A stretch of DNA of 12,321 nucleotides, from positions 1 to 12,321 of the forward strand of contig JAOULV010000016.1 of NCBI GenBank assembly GCA_029881835.1, read 5' to 3'. Position 1 is the first letter of the stretch, and each line of letters begins with the position of its first letter. Shown here piece after piece: positions 1 through 6,664 of the stretch. The notes below the pieces were generated by a model that saw nothing but the letters and a program-made list of their open reading frames with translations, ran no database searches and was not told the DNA's origin. The DNA comes from Rhodospirillaceae bacterium. Lineage in GTDB: Bacteria; Pseudomonadota; Alphaproteobacteria; Rhodospirillales; Magnetovibrionaceae. The position numbers and the translations under genes are program-made.

Positions 1-471
1 TGTGTCGCTTGTTGTTTTCGCTGGCTCAAGGCTTGTTTGTGCTGGCTCAAGGCTTGTTTGTACTGGCTCAAGGCTGTTTTCAATTCGTTCCATGTCTTCA
101 TCGCTAAAACCAAAATGATGGCCGATTTCATGTATTAATACATGGCGCACCAGATGGGAAAGATCCTCGTCAGTTTCGCACCAGTAATCAAGTATGGCAC
201 GACGATAAAGAATAATCATATCGACATCGGTGGCAGTGTTGCCAATGCTTTTGTCGGCCAATGCCACCCCGCTATAAAGACCCAGCAGGTCAAATTCACT
301 TTCTAGACCAAGTTCGGTCATGGTTTCTTCATCGACAAATTCTTCTATCCTGATAACCAGCCCCGCAACATGGGGCCGAAAAACAGCGGGAAGCAGCTTT
401 AATTGCTCGGTGGCGATACTTTCCAGCACTTCAATGCTTGGCGGGGAAAAACGGTCAATTACAATTTTCAT
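1..471 (-). CDS. Minimal zincin metallopeptidase (PF06262-like), 3' end beyond window
   Basis: Read on the minus strand, an uninterrupted frame starts at ATG 469-471 and is still open after 157 codons at the window edge, so the C-terminus is missing. Residues 114-119 are HEIGHH, followed by FGFSDEDM. This is the HExxH zinc signature and trailing acidic motif of the small cytoplasmic metallopeptidase family once called DUF1025. H114 and H118 should bind zinc and E115 should be the catalytic base. The cellular substrate of this family is not known to me. Family members usually end soon after the motif. Here the chain continues as SLEPVQT-SLEPAQT-SLEPAKT, encoded by a 21-bp tandem repeat. There is no signal peptide or membrane segment. 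The ribosome binding site is weak. The gene is divergent from motA with a 162-bp gap. The family call is firm and the tail is unusual. Confidence 0.85.
   Translation of the reverse strand, partial: MKIVIDRFSPPSIEVLESIATEQLKLLPAVFRPHVAGLVIRIEEFVDEETMTELGLESEFDLLGLYSGVALADKSIGNTATDVDMIILYRRAILDYWCETDEDLSHLVRHVLIHEIGHHFGFSDEDMERIENSLEPVQTSLEPAQTSLEPAKTTSDT
21..75. repeat. 21-bp tandem repeat, about 2.6 copies, within the metallopeptidase tail
   Basis: Units start at positions 21, 42 and 63. The first two are identical except for the last base (G or A). The third matches for 13 bases (CTGGCTCAAGGCT) and then diverges. The unit length is a multiple of three, so on the minus strand it encodes a repeated heptapeptide, SLEP(A/V)QT or SLEPAKT, without shifting frame. 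The near-perfect identity suggests recent slippage duplication. Confidence 0.9.
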
Positions 472-633
472 GGGCTATAGCCTATCCCCACTTAAAGCAT
501 TCGCCAATAGAGCTAACGACGCGCACAATGTTTGTGTGGTGGTTTCTTTTCCGTTTGCGTGACTTTAGTGCTAGAATACAAGCCATTAAATAATGCTGTG
601 GGGCGCATAATTTATGTTGGGCGAGGTGACGCG

Positions 634-1434
634 ATGGATCTTGCGACCCTATTGGGGCTTATCATCGGTATAGCGGTTGTGACGCTGGCGGTTTTGTCAG
701 GGTCTGATCTTACGATTTTTCTTAATCTTCCGGGCTTTCTAATTGTGGTTGGCGGAACATTTGCCGCAACCTTAATCAAGTTTCCCTTAGCCAGCGTTTT
801 TATTGCTTTCAAGCTTGGGGTCAAAACCGCGTTCGTCAATGTGTATGAAAGCCCAAGGGGCCTGATTGATACCTCGATTGAGCTTGCGGGCCGGGCCCGC
901 AAAGAAGGGATGTTGGCCCTTGAGCAGGTTCAAGTAACAAACCAATTTTTCAAACGCGGCATCAGGCTGTGCATTGATGGCCACGCATTAGAAGTCGTGC
1001 GCAAAGCGCTAACCAGCGAGATGGAACTTTCAATCCAGCGCCACGAAGAAGGTGGAAAAATTTTTCGTGGCATCGGTGAATCGGCACCCGCCATGGGCAT
1101 GATCGGCACGTTAGTTGGGTTGGTGCAAATGCTTTCCAAGCTTGAAGACCCGGCAACCATTGGCCCGGCTATGGCGGTGGCACTATTAACCACGCTTTAT
1201 GGTGCGTTAATTGCCAACCTAATCGCGCTACCCATAGCCGATAAATTAGAATCCAAAACCGAAGAAGAGCGCGTAACCAAAGAGCTTATCTTAGAAGCGG
1301 TAACCCAAATCCATTCGCGCCAAAGCCCGATGGTGTTGGCCGATATTTTAGAAGCCTACCTGCCCGACAGCCAACGTGGCGAAAATGGCGAAGAAAAGGC
1401 CAGCGGCGAGGTAGCGGTTGAGGAAAACAAATGA
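634..1434 (+). CDS. motA: Flagellar stator subunit MotA/PomA
   Basis: Stator protein that, with MotB, forms the inner-membrane ion channel that drives flagellar rotation. The 266-residue length is close to that of PomA (about 250). The N-terminus, starting MDLATLLGLIIGIAVV, is the typical PomA-like first helix. A second helix follows at about residues 30-50. The cytoplasmic loop carries charged residues near R87, R89 and E91 that usually contact the rotor. Helices three and four are APAMGMIGTLVGLVQML (151-167) and roughly 178-202. T159, T186 and T187 sit where PomA has the threonines tied to sodium binding. I chose ATG 634 because GAGGTG lies seven bases upstream and the protein then begins exactly as in the family. 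An upstream TTG at 532 would add 34 unfamiliar residues. The C-terminus is acidic and overlaps motB by four bases (ATGA), which implies translational coupling. Confidence 0.93.
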   Translation: MDLATLLGLIIGIAVVTLAVLSGSDLTIFLNLPGFLIVVGGTFAATLIKFPLASVFIAFKLGVKTAFVNVYESPRGLIDTSIELAGRARKEGMLALEQVQVTNQFFKRGIRLCIDGHALEVVRKALTSEMELSIQRHEEGGKIFRGIGESAPAMGMIGTLVGLVQMLSKLEDPATIGPAMAVALLTTLYGALIANLIALPIADKLESKTEEERVTKELILEAVTQIHSRQSPMVLADILEAYLPDSQRGENGEEKASGEVAVEENK

Positions 1435-2276
1435 GCGTTGGCGCAAAAGCAAAAGCAAAATCAGGCGGCGCACCAAGCTGGATGGTGACCTTTGCCGATT
1501 TAATGGCGTTGCTTTTAACGCTGTTTGTTTTGCTTTTGTCGTTTGCAACGATGGAGGTTCAGCGTTTTAAAGATTTATCCGGATCGTTGCGTGACGCATT
1601 TGGTTTTCAAAAAGAAAGCGTGCTGACCGGAATTATCGAAATTGAAGGAACCGCCCAACACACCGCGCAAACCAAAACCCTGCCGGTGCCGGTGGCAACC
1701 GTGTTGCCGCCTGAAGAACAAGCAACCGATGGTGAACAGCCGGACACCCCGAACATAGATGCCAGCTCGGCAATTGAGACCGATGAATTTACCCAGCAGA
1801 GCCAGCAAACTTATTCGCGCCTGCAAAACGAAATGTCAGATGAAATTGAAAACGCCTTAATCGATGTGGTCAGTAGCGGTGACATAACCATAATTCGCTT
1901 TCCTGATCAGGTTTCATTTATGTCGGGTAGTGGCGAATTGTTGGAACAATTTTTACCGGTTATGCAAAAAATAGTAACCGTACTGGAAGACGCGCTACAA
2001 AGCGGCAGTGGGCGAATAATTATTTCCGGTCACACCGATGATGTTCCCATATCAACCGAACGCTACCGTTCAAATTGGGATTTATCATCCGCCCGCGCGG
2101 CCTCAGTCGCGCATTATTTACTGGCTAACACCAATATCGAACCATCACGCATTACGGTGCAAGGTTATGCCGATTCCAGACCGTTGGTTGAAAATAATTC
2201 GCCCGGCAACCGCGCAAAAAACAGGCGGGTGGAAATATCTATTCAACGGGCCGAAACAAAAACAGAGGGCGACTGA
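1431..2276 (+). CDS. motB: Flagellar stator subunit MotB/PomB with OmpA-like domain
   Basis: Partner of MotA that anchors the stator to peptidoglycan. Of its 281 residues, the first part holds one transmembrane helix beginning PSWMVTFADLMALLL. D23 is the essential ion-binding aspartate of the channel (D24 in PomB, D32 in E. coli MotB). The residues just after the helix (MEVQRFKDLSGSLRDAFGFQ) resemble the PomB plug and linker region. A long polar linker, rich in Asp, Glu, Gln and Thr, runs to about residue 140. An OmpA/MotB peptidoglycan-binding domain follows at about 153-272, with ISGHTDDVPI, NWDLSSARA and NRRVEISI as landmarks. The start ATG overlaps the motA stop. The gene ends only five bases before the stop of the convergent transporter gene, and I saw no terminator hairpin between them. 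The call is firm. Confidence 0.94.
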   Translation: MSVGAKAKAKSGGAPSWMVTFADLMALLLTLFVLLLSFATMEVQRFKDLSGSLRDAFGFQKESVLTGIIEIEGTAQHTAQTKTLPVPVATVLPPEEQATDGEQPDTPNIDASSAIETDEFTQQSQQTYSRLQNEMSDEIENALIDVVSSGDITIIRFPDQVSFMSGSGELLEQFLPVMQKIVTVLEDALQSGSGRIIISGHTDDVPISTERYRSNWDLSSARAASVAHYLLANTNIEPSRITVQGYADSRPLVENNSPGNRAKNRRVEISIQRAETKTEGD

Positions 2277-2281
2277 TAGCG

Positions 2282-3235
2282 CTAATTAGTTTTATCGCTA
2301 CGACCAACCGCCTGCACCGCTGGCTGGGGCATTATCACAATTGTTTCGCCAGTTTTGGCAATTGCGGATTCGCGCCGGGCGATATAGATGCCGGATGCAA
2401 AAATTATCGCGGCCCCTACCCAGGTAAGCACATCTGAAACTTCGCCAAACATAAAAAATGCCATTACCGCCACCGCCGGTAATTGCACAAAACCAAACGG
2501 CATTACGTAAGATGCATCAGATGCAATGAACGCCCGGTTGATGGCCAAATGCGCAATGGTCGCAACCGCACCCAACGCAACCAACCAAGCCCAGGTTTCA
2601 CCCACTGGCCATTGCCACACATAAATGGCCGGTGGCAATGAAAATATGCTCATGAAAAAACCCATCCATAAAACCATGGCATTGGGCTGTTCGGTTCGGG
2701 CCAGCGATTTATTTGATAACAATGCAAATGCAATTAACGCGGCCCCACCAAGGGCAACCAATTCTGAACTGCCGATTGTATTTATGCCGGGCCTAAGAAT
2801 AATTAACGCACCGACAAAACCAATTAATGTTGCACTCCACCTGCGAACGCGAACTTTTTCACGCAATATTAATGCCGCGCCAATGGTTGCAAACAATGGC
2901 GCGGTAAAGCCAAGTGCGGTTACCTTTGCCACCGGTAACAAACTAAGGGCGCTAAACCACGTTAACATGGCGGCCATGCCAAACAACGAACGCCTTATGT
3001 GGGCACCGATGCGTTTGGTTTTCATCACCGCTAATCCACTAACAAACAACCACGGTAACATAAAAACAAACTGACCAAAGTTTCTGAAAAAAGCTATTTC
3101 GAACGGATGCAAATCAGCCGAGATATGGCGCACCAAAACGTTAATTGTCCCCAACATGGTTGAGGCGATAATCATCCAAACCGCACCACGCACAGGCGCG
3201 GACAAAAGATTGAATTTTTGCTGGGCGCGTTTCAT
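2282..3235 (-). CDS. EamA/DMT-family membrane transporter
   Basis: The 317-residue protein is almost wholly hydrophobic, with about ten predicted membrane helices in two repeated halves, as expected for the drug/metabolite transporter (EamA, formerly DUF6) superfamily. It opens with VRGAVWMIIASTMLGTINVLVRH. A second-half repeat begins near residue 165. The short polar tail after the last helix (ARRESAIAK and onward) should be cytoplasmic. These proteins usually export small metabolites such as amino acids or related compounds. Nothing in the sequence shows the substrate here. ATG 3233-3235 is the natural start, although no strong ribosome binding site precedes it. The small membrane gene lies 62 bases upstream on the same strand, so co-transcription is possible. 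The family is confident and the substrate unknown. Confidence 0.88.
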   Translation of the reverse strand: MKRAQQKFNLLSAPVRGAVWMIIASTMLGTINVLVRHISADLHPFEIAFFRNFGQFVFMLPWLFVSGLAVMKTKRIGAHIRRSLFGMAAMLTWFSALSLLPVAKVTALGFTAPLFATIGAALILREKVRVRRWSATLIGFVGALIILRPGINTIGSSELVALGGAALIAFALLSNKSLARTEQPNAMVLWMGFFMSIFSLPPAIYVWQWPVGETWAWLVALGAVATIAHLAINRAFIASDASYVMPFGFVQLPAVAVMAFFMFGEVSDVLTWVGAAIIFASGIYIARRESAIAKTGETIVIMPQPAVQAVGRSDKTN

Positions 3236-3297
3236 GGCTTGAGACTAATTGGCAAAGTAGCCCCAAAGCCAGAACATTTTTTAATGATAATTTTTAT

Positions 3298-3558
3298 CTA
3301 TGCGGGTTTGTTGTTGGCGCCGTCAGCGCGTTTACCCAGCACCCGCCATATTTTTAATATGGCCAATGCAGCAAGCCCGCCATGCATGAACACGTCAAAC
3401 ACATCAATTAGCTTGAACGGATGGCCTTCCATGACCCAGAAAAATTTTTGCACCAAATGCGGTTCGGGAAAAAACGGGGCAAGGCCCATCCACACGCCAA
3501 TAAGTATGGTTAGCAAGGTGGGTAGGCGATCAATAAATGCGGCCAGTTTAGGGTTCAT
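3298..3558 (-). CDS. Small inner-membrane protein with PEPHL and MHG motifs
   Basis: The 86-residue protein has two hydrophobic segments, about residues 13-30 and 57-72. The loop between them carries a recognisable pattern: LAPFFPEPHLVQKF, then IDVFDVFMHGG. I recall this pattern in short proteobacterial proteins that databases often label 'RND transporter', but 86 residues cannot form an RND pump, so that name should not be taken literally. The function is unknown. The start ATG is supported by AGGAG placed seven bases upstream on the minus strand (ATTAAAGGAGATATCTA before ATG), the strongest ribosome binding site in this part of the window. The charged tail (KRADGANNKPA) follows a final basic stretch. 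It may share a transcript with the EamA gene downstream on the same strand. Confidence 0.72.
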   Translation of the reverse strand: MNPKLAAFIDRLPTLLTILIGVWMGLAPFFPEPHLVQKFFWVMEGHPFKLIDVFDVFMHGGLAALAILKIWRVLGKRADGANNKPA

Positions 3559-3654
3559 TAGATATCTCCTTTAATGGCGGAATTTAGGGTTTTTTGCCCA
3601 ATAAATCCTGCCAGAATTATTATTTAAGTAATTGCTAATATAATCAGCCTTAAT

Positions 3655-3660
3655 TGTCAA
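3655..3660 (-). promoter_or_regulatory. Possible -35 element (TTGACA) for the small membrane gene
   Basis: A perfect TTGACA is present on the minus strand about 100 bases upstream of the small membrane gene. The following bases include TATATT at a short spacing (12 bases) and no good -10 at 16-18, so the promoter is only tentative. Confidence 0.25.
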
Positions 3661-3737
3661 TTTTTCCCCGCCCCCCGAACAGCCCCCCAAGCAACTCATT
3701 GTAGGCATACAAGTTAGCGGTGGACGCTTGGGCGCGG

Positions 3738-3766
3738 TTGGCCATACCTTTTTTAAAATTTATTTT
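3738..3766 (+). promoter_or_regulatory. Possible sigma-70 promoter for the second EamA gene
   Basis: TTGGCC (3738-3743) and TATTTT (3761-3766) are separated by 17 bases. Transcription would begin near 3773, which fits the chosen ATG at 3795 but not the upstream GTG at 3720. Both hexamers are imperfect. Confidence 0.35.
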
Positions 3767-3794
3767 TGCCAAAAATTATCAGGCCGCTTTGCAA

Positions 3795-4712
3795 ATGAAC
3801 ACTTTCGTTCTTTATATGACCACCGTTTTGATTTGGGGCTCGACCTGGCTTGCCATCAAGTTTCAACTGGGAACTGTTCCGCCCGATGTGTCGGTCGCTT
3901 ACAGGTTTTTTATAGCCGCTATGGTGCTTATTGCGTGGGTGGTTATTCGCGGCAAGGATATGCGTTATCCAGTGCGCGACCATCTGTGGATTGCGCTACA
4001 AGGGTTGCTTCTTTTTTCCGCTAATTATTATGTTTTTTATGTTGCAAGCGCTTACCTGACCACCGGATTGGTGGCGGTGGTTTTTTCAACCATTGTTCCG
4101 CTGAATATTATTTTCGGACGTATTTTTTTCAAGACCCCGGCAACCTTCAGGGTGGTTGGCGGGGCGGTACTGGGCCTTGGCGGGTTGATGCTGGTATTTC
4201 GCCCAGAAATTGAAAATTTTAATTTTGCCGATGACGGCGCGTTCGGTTTAGCGCTTTGCCTGTTTGCCACCACCCTAGCCAGCCTTGGCAACATGGCATC
4301 GGCCCGCAACCAACGCCGGGGCTTACCGGTTATGCAGACCAACACATACGGCATGCTTTATGGTTCAATATTTACGTTTATATTTGCTTATTTTTCAGGA
4401 TCTGAATTCACCTTTGATCCATCAATTGAATATGTTTCTTCGCTTTTATATCTTGCGTTGTTTGGATCGGTCGTGGCCTTTGGTGCGTATCTTACATTGT
4501 TGGGGCGCATTGGTGCCGGGCGGGCGGCATATGCTTCGGTGCTGTTTCCGGTGGTGGCATTAACATTATCGGTATTTTTTGAAGATTATGTTTTTGCTCC
4601 TGAGGCCATAATTGGTGCGATTTTAGTTTTAGGCGGCAACGTTTTGGTGTTGGCCCGTGTTGAGCACGCAAAAAATATTGCGGCATTTTTTGTTCGTAAA
4701 AATTCATTATAA
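3795..4712 (+). CDS. EamA/DMT-family membrane transporter
   Basis: A second, separate member of the drug/metabolite transporter superfamily, 305 residues with about ten membrane helices. The first helix contains IWGSTWLAIKFQLG, the hallmark start of EamA proteins. The second-half repeat begins around residue 150. Conserved small-residue helices near the end (YASVLFPVVALTLSVFFED and GAILVLGGNVLVLAR) are typical. The substrate cannot be read from the sequence. I chose ATG 3795 because the protein then starts immediately before the first helix, at the length usual for the family, and a candidate promoter lies just upstream. A GTG at 3720 in the same frame would add 25 residues. No strong ribosome binding site is seen at either. 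The protein is clearly different in sequence from the EamA gene at 2282-3235, so the two are not a recent duplication. Confidence 0.87.
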   Translation: MNTFVLYMTTVLIWGSTWLAIKFQLGTVPPDVSVAYRFFIAAMVLIAWVVIRGKDMRYPVRDHLWIALQGLLLFSANYYVFYVASAYLTTGLVAVVFSTIVPLNIIFGRIFFKTPATFRVVGGAVLGLGGLMLVFRPEIENFNFADDGAFGLALCLFATTLASLGNMASARNQRRGLPVMQTNTYGMLYGSIFTFIFAYFSGSEFTFDPSIEYVSSLLYLALFGSVVAFGAYLTLLGRIGAGRAAYASVLFPVVALTLSVFFEDYVFAPEAIIGAILVLGGNVLVLARVEHAKNIAAFFVRKNSL

Positions 4713-4721
4713 AAATCCAAT

Positions 4722-4761
4722 AAAAAAGGTGCTTGGATTTAATTAACCAAACACCTTTTTT
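4722..4761. terminator. Bidirectional rho-independent terminator
   Basis: The left arm AAAAAAGGTGCTTGG pairs with CCAAACACCTTTTTT through one C-A mismatch around a ten-base AT loop. The A-run before and T-run after let it work in both directions. It lies between the convergent EamA gene (stop 4712) and DsrE-family gene (stop 4782). Confidence 0.85.
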
Positions 4762-4781
4762 ATTTTTAGATATGTCGCAGT

Positions 4782-5240
4782 TTACGGTTTAATGTAATGC
4801 CAGCCTTTATCTTGCAATTCAATAATTCTGACAACACCGGCGGGAACCATTTTGACGTTACTAAATGCAAGCAATTCAAGATCCTTACCTGCTTTTTTAG
4901 ACATTTTTTTCATGGTATTACCGCATGCGGCGAAACTTATATCATCACTAGATGCAGACATATTTTGGACGCGTGGCGCGACAGGCGAATTTGCCAACAA
5001 CATGTTTAAACCGGGGCCGTACGCTACGACTTCGATTTGCACTTTTTGTCCAACCGCTGCATATTCGGATTTAACGTTTTCAACGTTATTAAGCACCAAA
5101 TTCATTAGTGCCGGATCATCGGCATTAATTTGAAAAATTACATGATGAACACTGCCATCATCGGCCGAAGCCGTGAGTGGTGCCACATATGCGCCCAGCG
5201 CAAATATTACAGCAAAAACTGAAAAGATTTTTTTAAGCAT
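4782..5240 (-). CDS. Exported DsrE-family protein
   Basis: The 152-residue protein has a clear Sec signal peptide: basic MLKK, a hydrophobic core to about residue 20, and a likely cleavage after TASA (residue 26). The mature part begins HHVIFQINADDP and ends VPAGVVRIIELQDKGWHYIKP, both typical of the DsrE/DsrF-like family linked to sulfur handling. A single cysteine, C106, in FAACGNTM lies where these proteins carry their sulfur-reactive cysteine. The export signal places this one in the periplasm, unlike classical cytoplasmic DsrEFH. No other sulfur gene is nearby, so its partner is unknown. I chose ATG 5238-5240 because GGGAGG lies about ten bases upstream and the signal peptide starts there. 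An upstream in-frame start (5309) would bury the signal. It is divergent from the RNA methyltransferase, with 218 bases between them. Confidence 0.85.
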   Translation of the reverse strand: MLKKIFSVFAVIFALGAYVAPLTASADDGSVHHVIFQINADDPALMNLVLNNVENVKSEYAAVGQKVQIEVVAYGPGLNMLLANSPVAPRVQNMSASSDDISFAACGNTMKKMSKKAGKDLELLAFSNVKMVPAGVVRIIELQDKGWHYIKP

Positions 5241-5458
5241 GAAATAATAACCTCCCGTTGAAATAAAATATTTTAGGTTTCTTGGCCAATGTCTGCCGTC
5301 ACTCCCCATGGCAACTATGGCCTGAAAAAAACCTTACCCCACACGGATACACCGCGATATAGGGATAACCCCTAATACCGGGGATCTGGCGGCCTGTTTT
5401 CCTTGCAAAATGGGGGCGTTTTGGCCATGTTGGGGCAATAGCAAGATAGGTCTTAAGC

Positions 5459-6073
5459 ATGAACAAAACCACCAACCCCGGTGATATTCGGGGATATTTC
5501 GGCGTCGGCGTCGAGGGCATTTCCAAACCGATGAACGCGGGCGCGATTTTTCGCACCGCCCATGCCTTTGGTGCCAGTTTTGCTTTTACCGTGGCGGCAA
5601 GCTACCCCGAACGGGTGGGCGGTTTGGCCGATACTTCAAAATCAACCGGGCATATTCCATTTTACCAATTCCCCGATTGCCAATCGATGATATTGCCCGA
5701 TGACTGCCGTTTGGTCGGGGTTGAATTATGCGAAGATTCAATTGAACTGCCCAGTTTTCGCCACCCATCAAAGGCGGCGTATATTTTAGGGCCGGAACGT
5801 GGATCACTTTCCCCGGCAATAAGCGAAAAATGCGAATTCATAATAAAAATACCGACCAGGTTTTGCGTTAACGTTTCGGTTGCAGCTGCTATTGTAATGT
5901 ATGACAGGGTAATCAGCTTTGGTCGTTTTGCCCCCCGCCCGGTTAGTGCGGGCGGCCCGGTCGAAGATTTAACCCCCCATGTTCACGGTGGCCCGATACT
6001 TAGAAACATGGAAAAATTCAAAGGCAACCCGCCACTGGGCGCAGAATTTGATGACGAGGAACAAGACGTTTAA
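5459..6073 (+). CDS. TrmH/SpoU-type (SPOUT) RNA 2'-O-methyltransferase
   Basis: The 204-residue protein carries the three SpoU motifs in order. Motif one is NAGAIFRTAHAFGA (26-39, with N26 and R32). Motif two is ILGPERGSL (109-117). Motif three is IPTRFCVNVSVAAAIVMYD (131-149). This is the knotted SAM-binding fold that methylates ribose 2'-hydroxyls in tRNA or rRNA. The exact target base is not evident. It lacks the N-terminal substrate-binding domain of RlmB-like enzymes, and its motif three has FCVNVSV instead of the more common SLNVSV, which matches an alphaproteobacterial subgroup I recall but cannot name. The acidic C-terminal tail (EFDDEEQDV) is unusual and probably disordered. ATG 5459 follows an AGGT at suitable spacing. 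The stop shares one base with the start of the next gene (TAATG), so the two are translationally coupled. Confidence 0.9.
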   Translation: MNKTTNPGDIRGYFGVGVEGISKPMNAGAIFRTAHAFGASFAFTVAASYPERVGGLADTSKSTGHIPFYQFPDCQSMILPDDCRLVGVELCEDSIELPSFRHPSKAAYILGPERGSLSPAISEKCEFIIKIPTRFCVNVSVAAAIVMYDRVISFGRFAPRPVSAGGPVEDLTPHVHGGPILRNMEKFKGNPPLGAEFDDEEQDV

Positions 6074-6600
6074 TGAAACAGCTAAATAACAAAGCCGCAT
6101 TTGTTTTTTTAATTTCCCTTATCGTTGGCGCAACTTTCATCGGTTCAACGGCAAGGGCCGAATTATTGGTTGAATCGGGGGATTGGACCGCATTTAAAGA
6201 GGCCGATTCGGGCGGTAGTGTTTGTTTTGCCTCATCACAACCAACCAAAGACGTGGGCGATTATAAAAAACGTGGCGATATTTTTGCTATTGTCACCTTT
6301 CGCCCGCAAGAAAACACCATCAATGAAGTTAGCTTTCAAATGGGCTATGATTTTAAAAGTGGTGAAGATGCCATCGCCACCATAGACGGCAAAAAAACCT
6401 TTAAAATGTTTACCCAAAATGAAAGCGCGTGGACGTACGATAAAAAAAGCGACGAAGCCATGGTTGCGGCCATGCGCGCGGGAACAACCATGGTGTTAAA
6501 GGGCATATCAAGCCGGGGAACCAAAACCACCGATACTTATTCCCTCAAAGGGTTTACCAAGGCCCTAAATGCTGCGGCAAAATCGTGCGGTATCAAATAG
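6073..6600 (+). CDS. Invasion-associated locus B (IalB) family exported protein
   Basis: The 175-residue protein starts with a signal peptide (MKQLNNK, hydrophobic core, cleavage likely after STARA at residue 29). The mature part follows the IalB family (PF06776) pattern. It has an early tryptophan (W38) and cysteine (C51) with SSQP nearby, then KRGD, VSFQMGYDF, AW (119-120), GISSRGTKTTDTYSLKGF, and a late cysteine (C172). C51 and C172 could form a disulfide. IalB was named for a Bartonella erythrocyte-invasion locus, but homologues are widespread in free-living alphaproteobacteria, so invasion should not be inferred here. The periplasmic function is unknown. Its start overlaps the stop of the RNA methyltransferase by one base, so they are expressed together. 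rlmN follows after 64 bases. Confidence 0.85.
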   Translation: MKQLNNKAAFVFLISLIVGATFIGSTARAELLVESGDWTAFKEADSGGSVCFASSQPTKDVGDYKKRGDIFAIVTFRPQENTINEVSFQMGYDFKSGEDAIATIDGKKTFKMFTQNESAWTYDKKSDEAMVAAMRAGTTMVLKGISSRGTKTTDTYSLKGFTKALNAAAKSCGIK

Positions 6601-6627
6601 ATAACAATATTTGGGCTTAGCTTTTCT

Positions 6628-6655
6628 TTGCAATTTGTGAATAAAGGCGTATATC
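6628..6655 (+). promoter_or_regulatory. Weak candidate promoter before rlmN
   Basis: TTGCAA (6628-6633) and TATATC (6650-6655) are 16 bases apart. The start codon is only ten bases beyond the -10, so any transcript would be nearly leaderless. That fits the absence of a well-placed ribosome binding site but leaves the call uncertain. Confidence 0.25.
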
Positions 6656-6664
6656 AGCGCCAAC

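Noticed and set aside
532..633. Upstream TTG start that would lengthen MotA by 34 residues.
   Set aside because: The extra residues do not match the family, and ATG 634 has a good ribosome binding site and the usual PomA N-terminus.
472..633. Flagellar sigma-28 promoter for motA.
   Set aside because: No TAAA with a GCCGATAA-like partner at the right spacing was found. TAGAAT at 572-577 lacks a convincing -35.
3218..3574. Plus-strand frame across the small membrane gene.
   Set aside because: The opposite strand has a strong ribosome binding site and family-like membrane protein, while this frame is low-complexity and resembles nothing known.
2282..4712. The two EamA genes as a tandem duplication.
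   Set aside because: They are on opposite strands and their protein sequences differ throughout, so they are independent family members.
5340..5380. Small hairpin TAGGG-ATAAC-CCCTA and neighbouring G-rich bases upstream of the RNA methyltransferase gene, as a possible riboswitch.
   Set aside because: A single five-base stem, without a recognisable aptamer pattern or terminator, is too weak to call.
5299..5556. Minus-strand frame across the start of the RNA methyltransferase gene.
   Set aside because: It overlaps a gene with clear SpoU motifs and its own translation is proline-rich and unlike any family.
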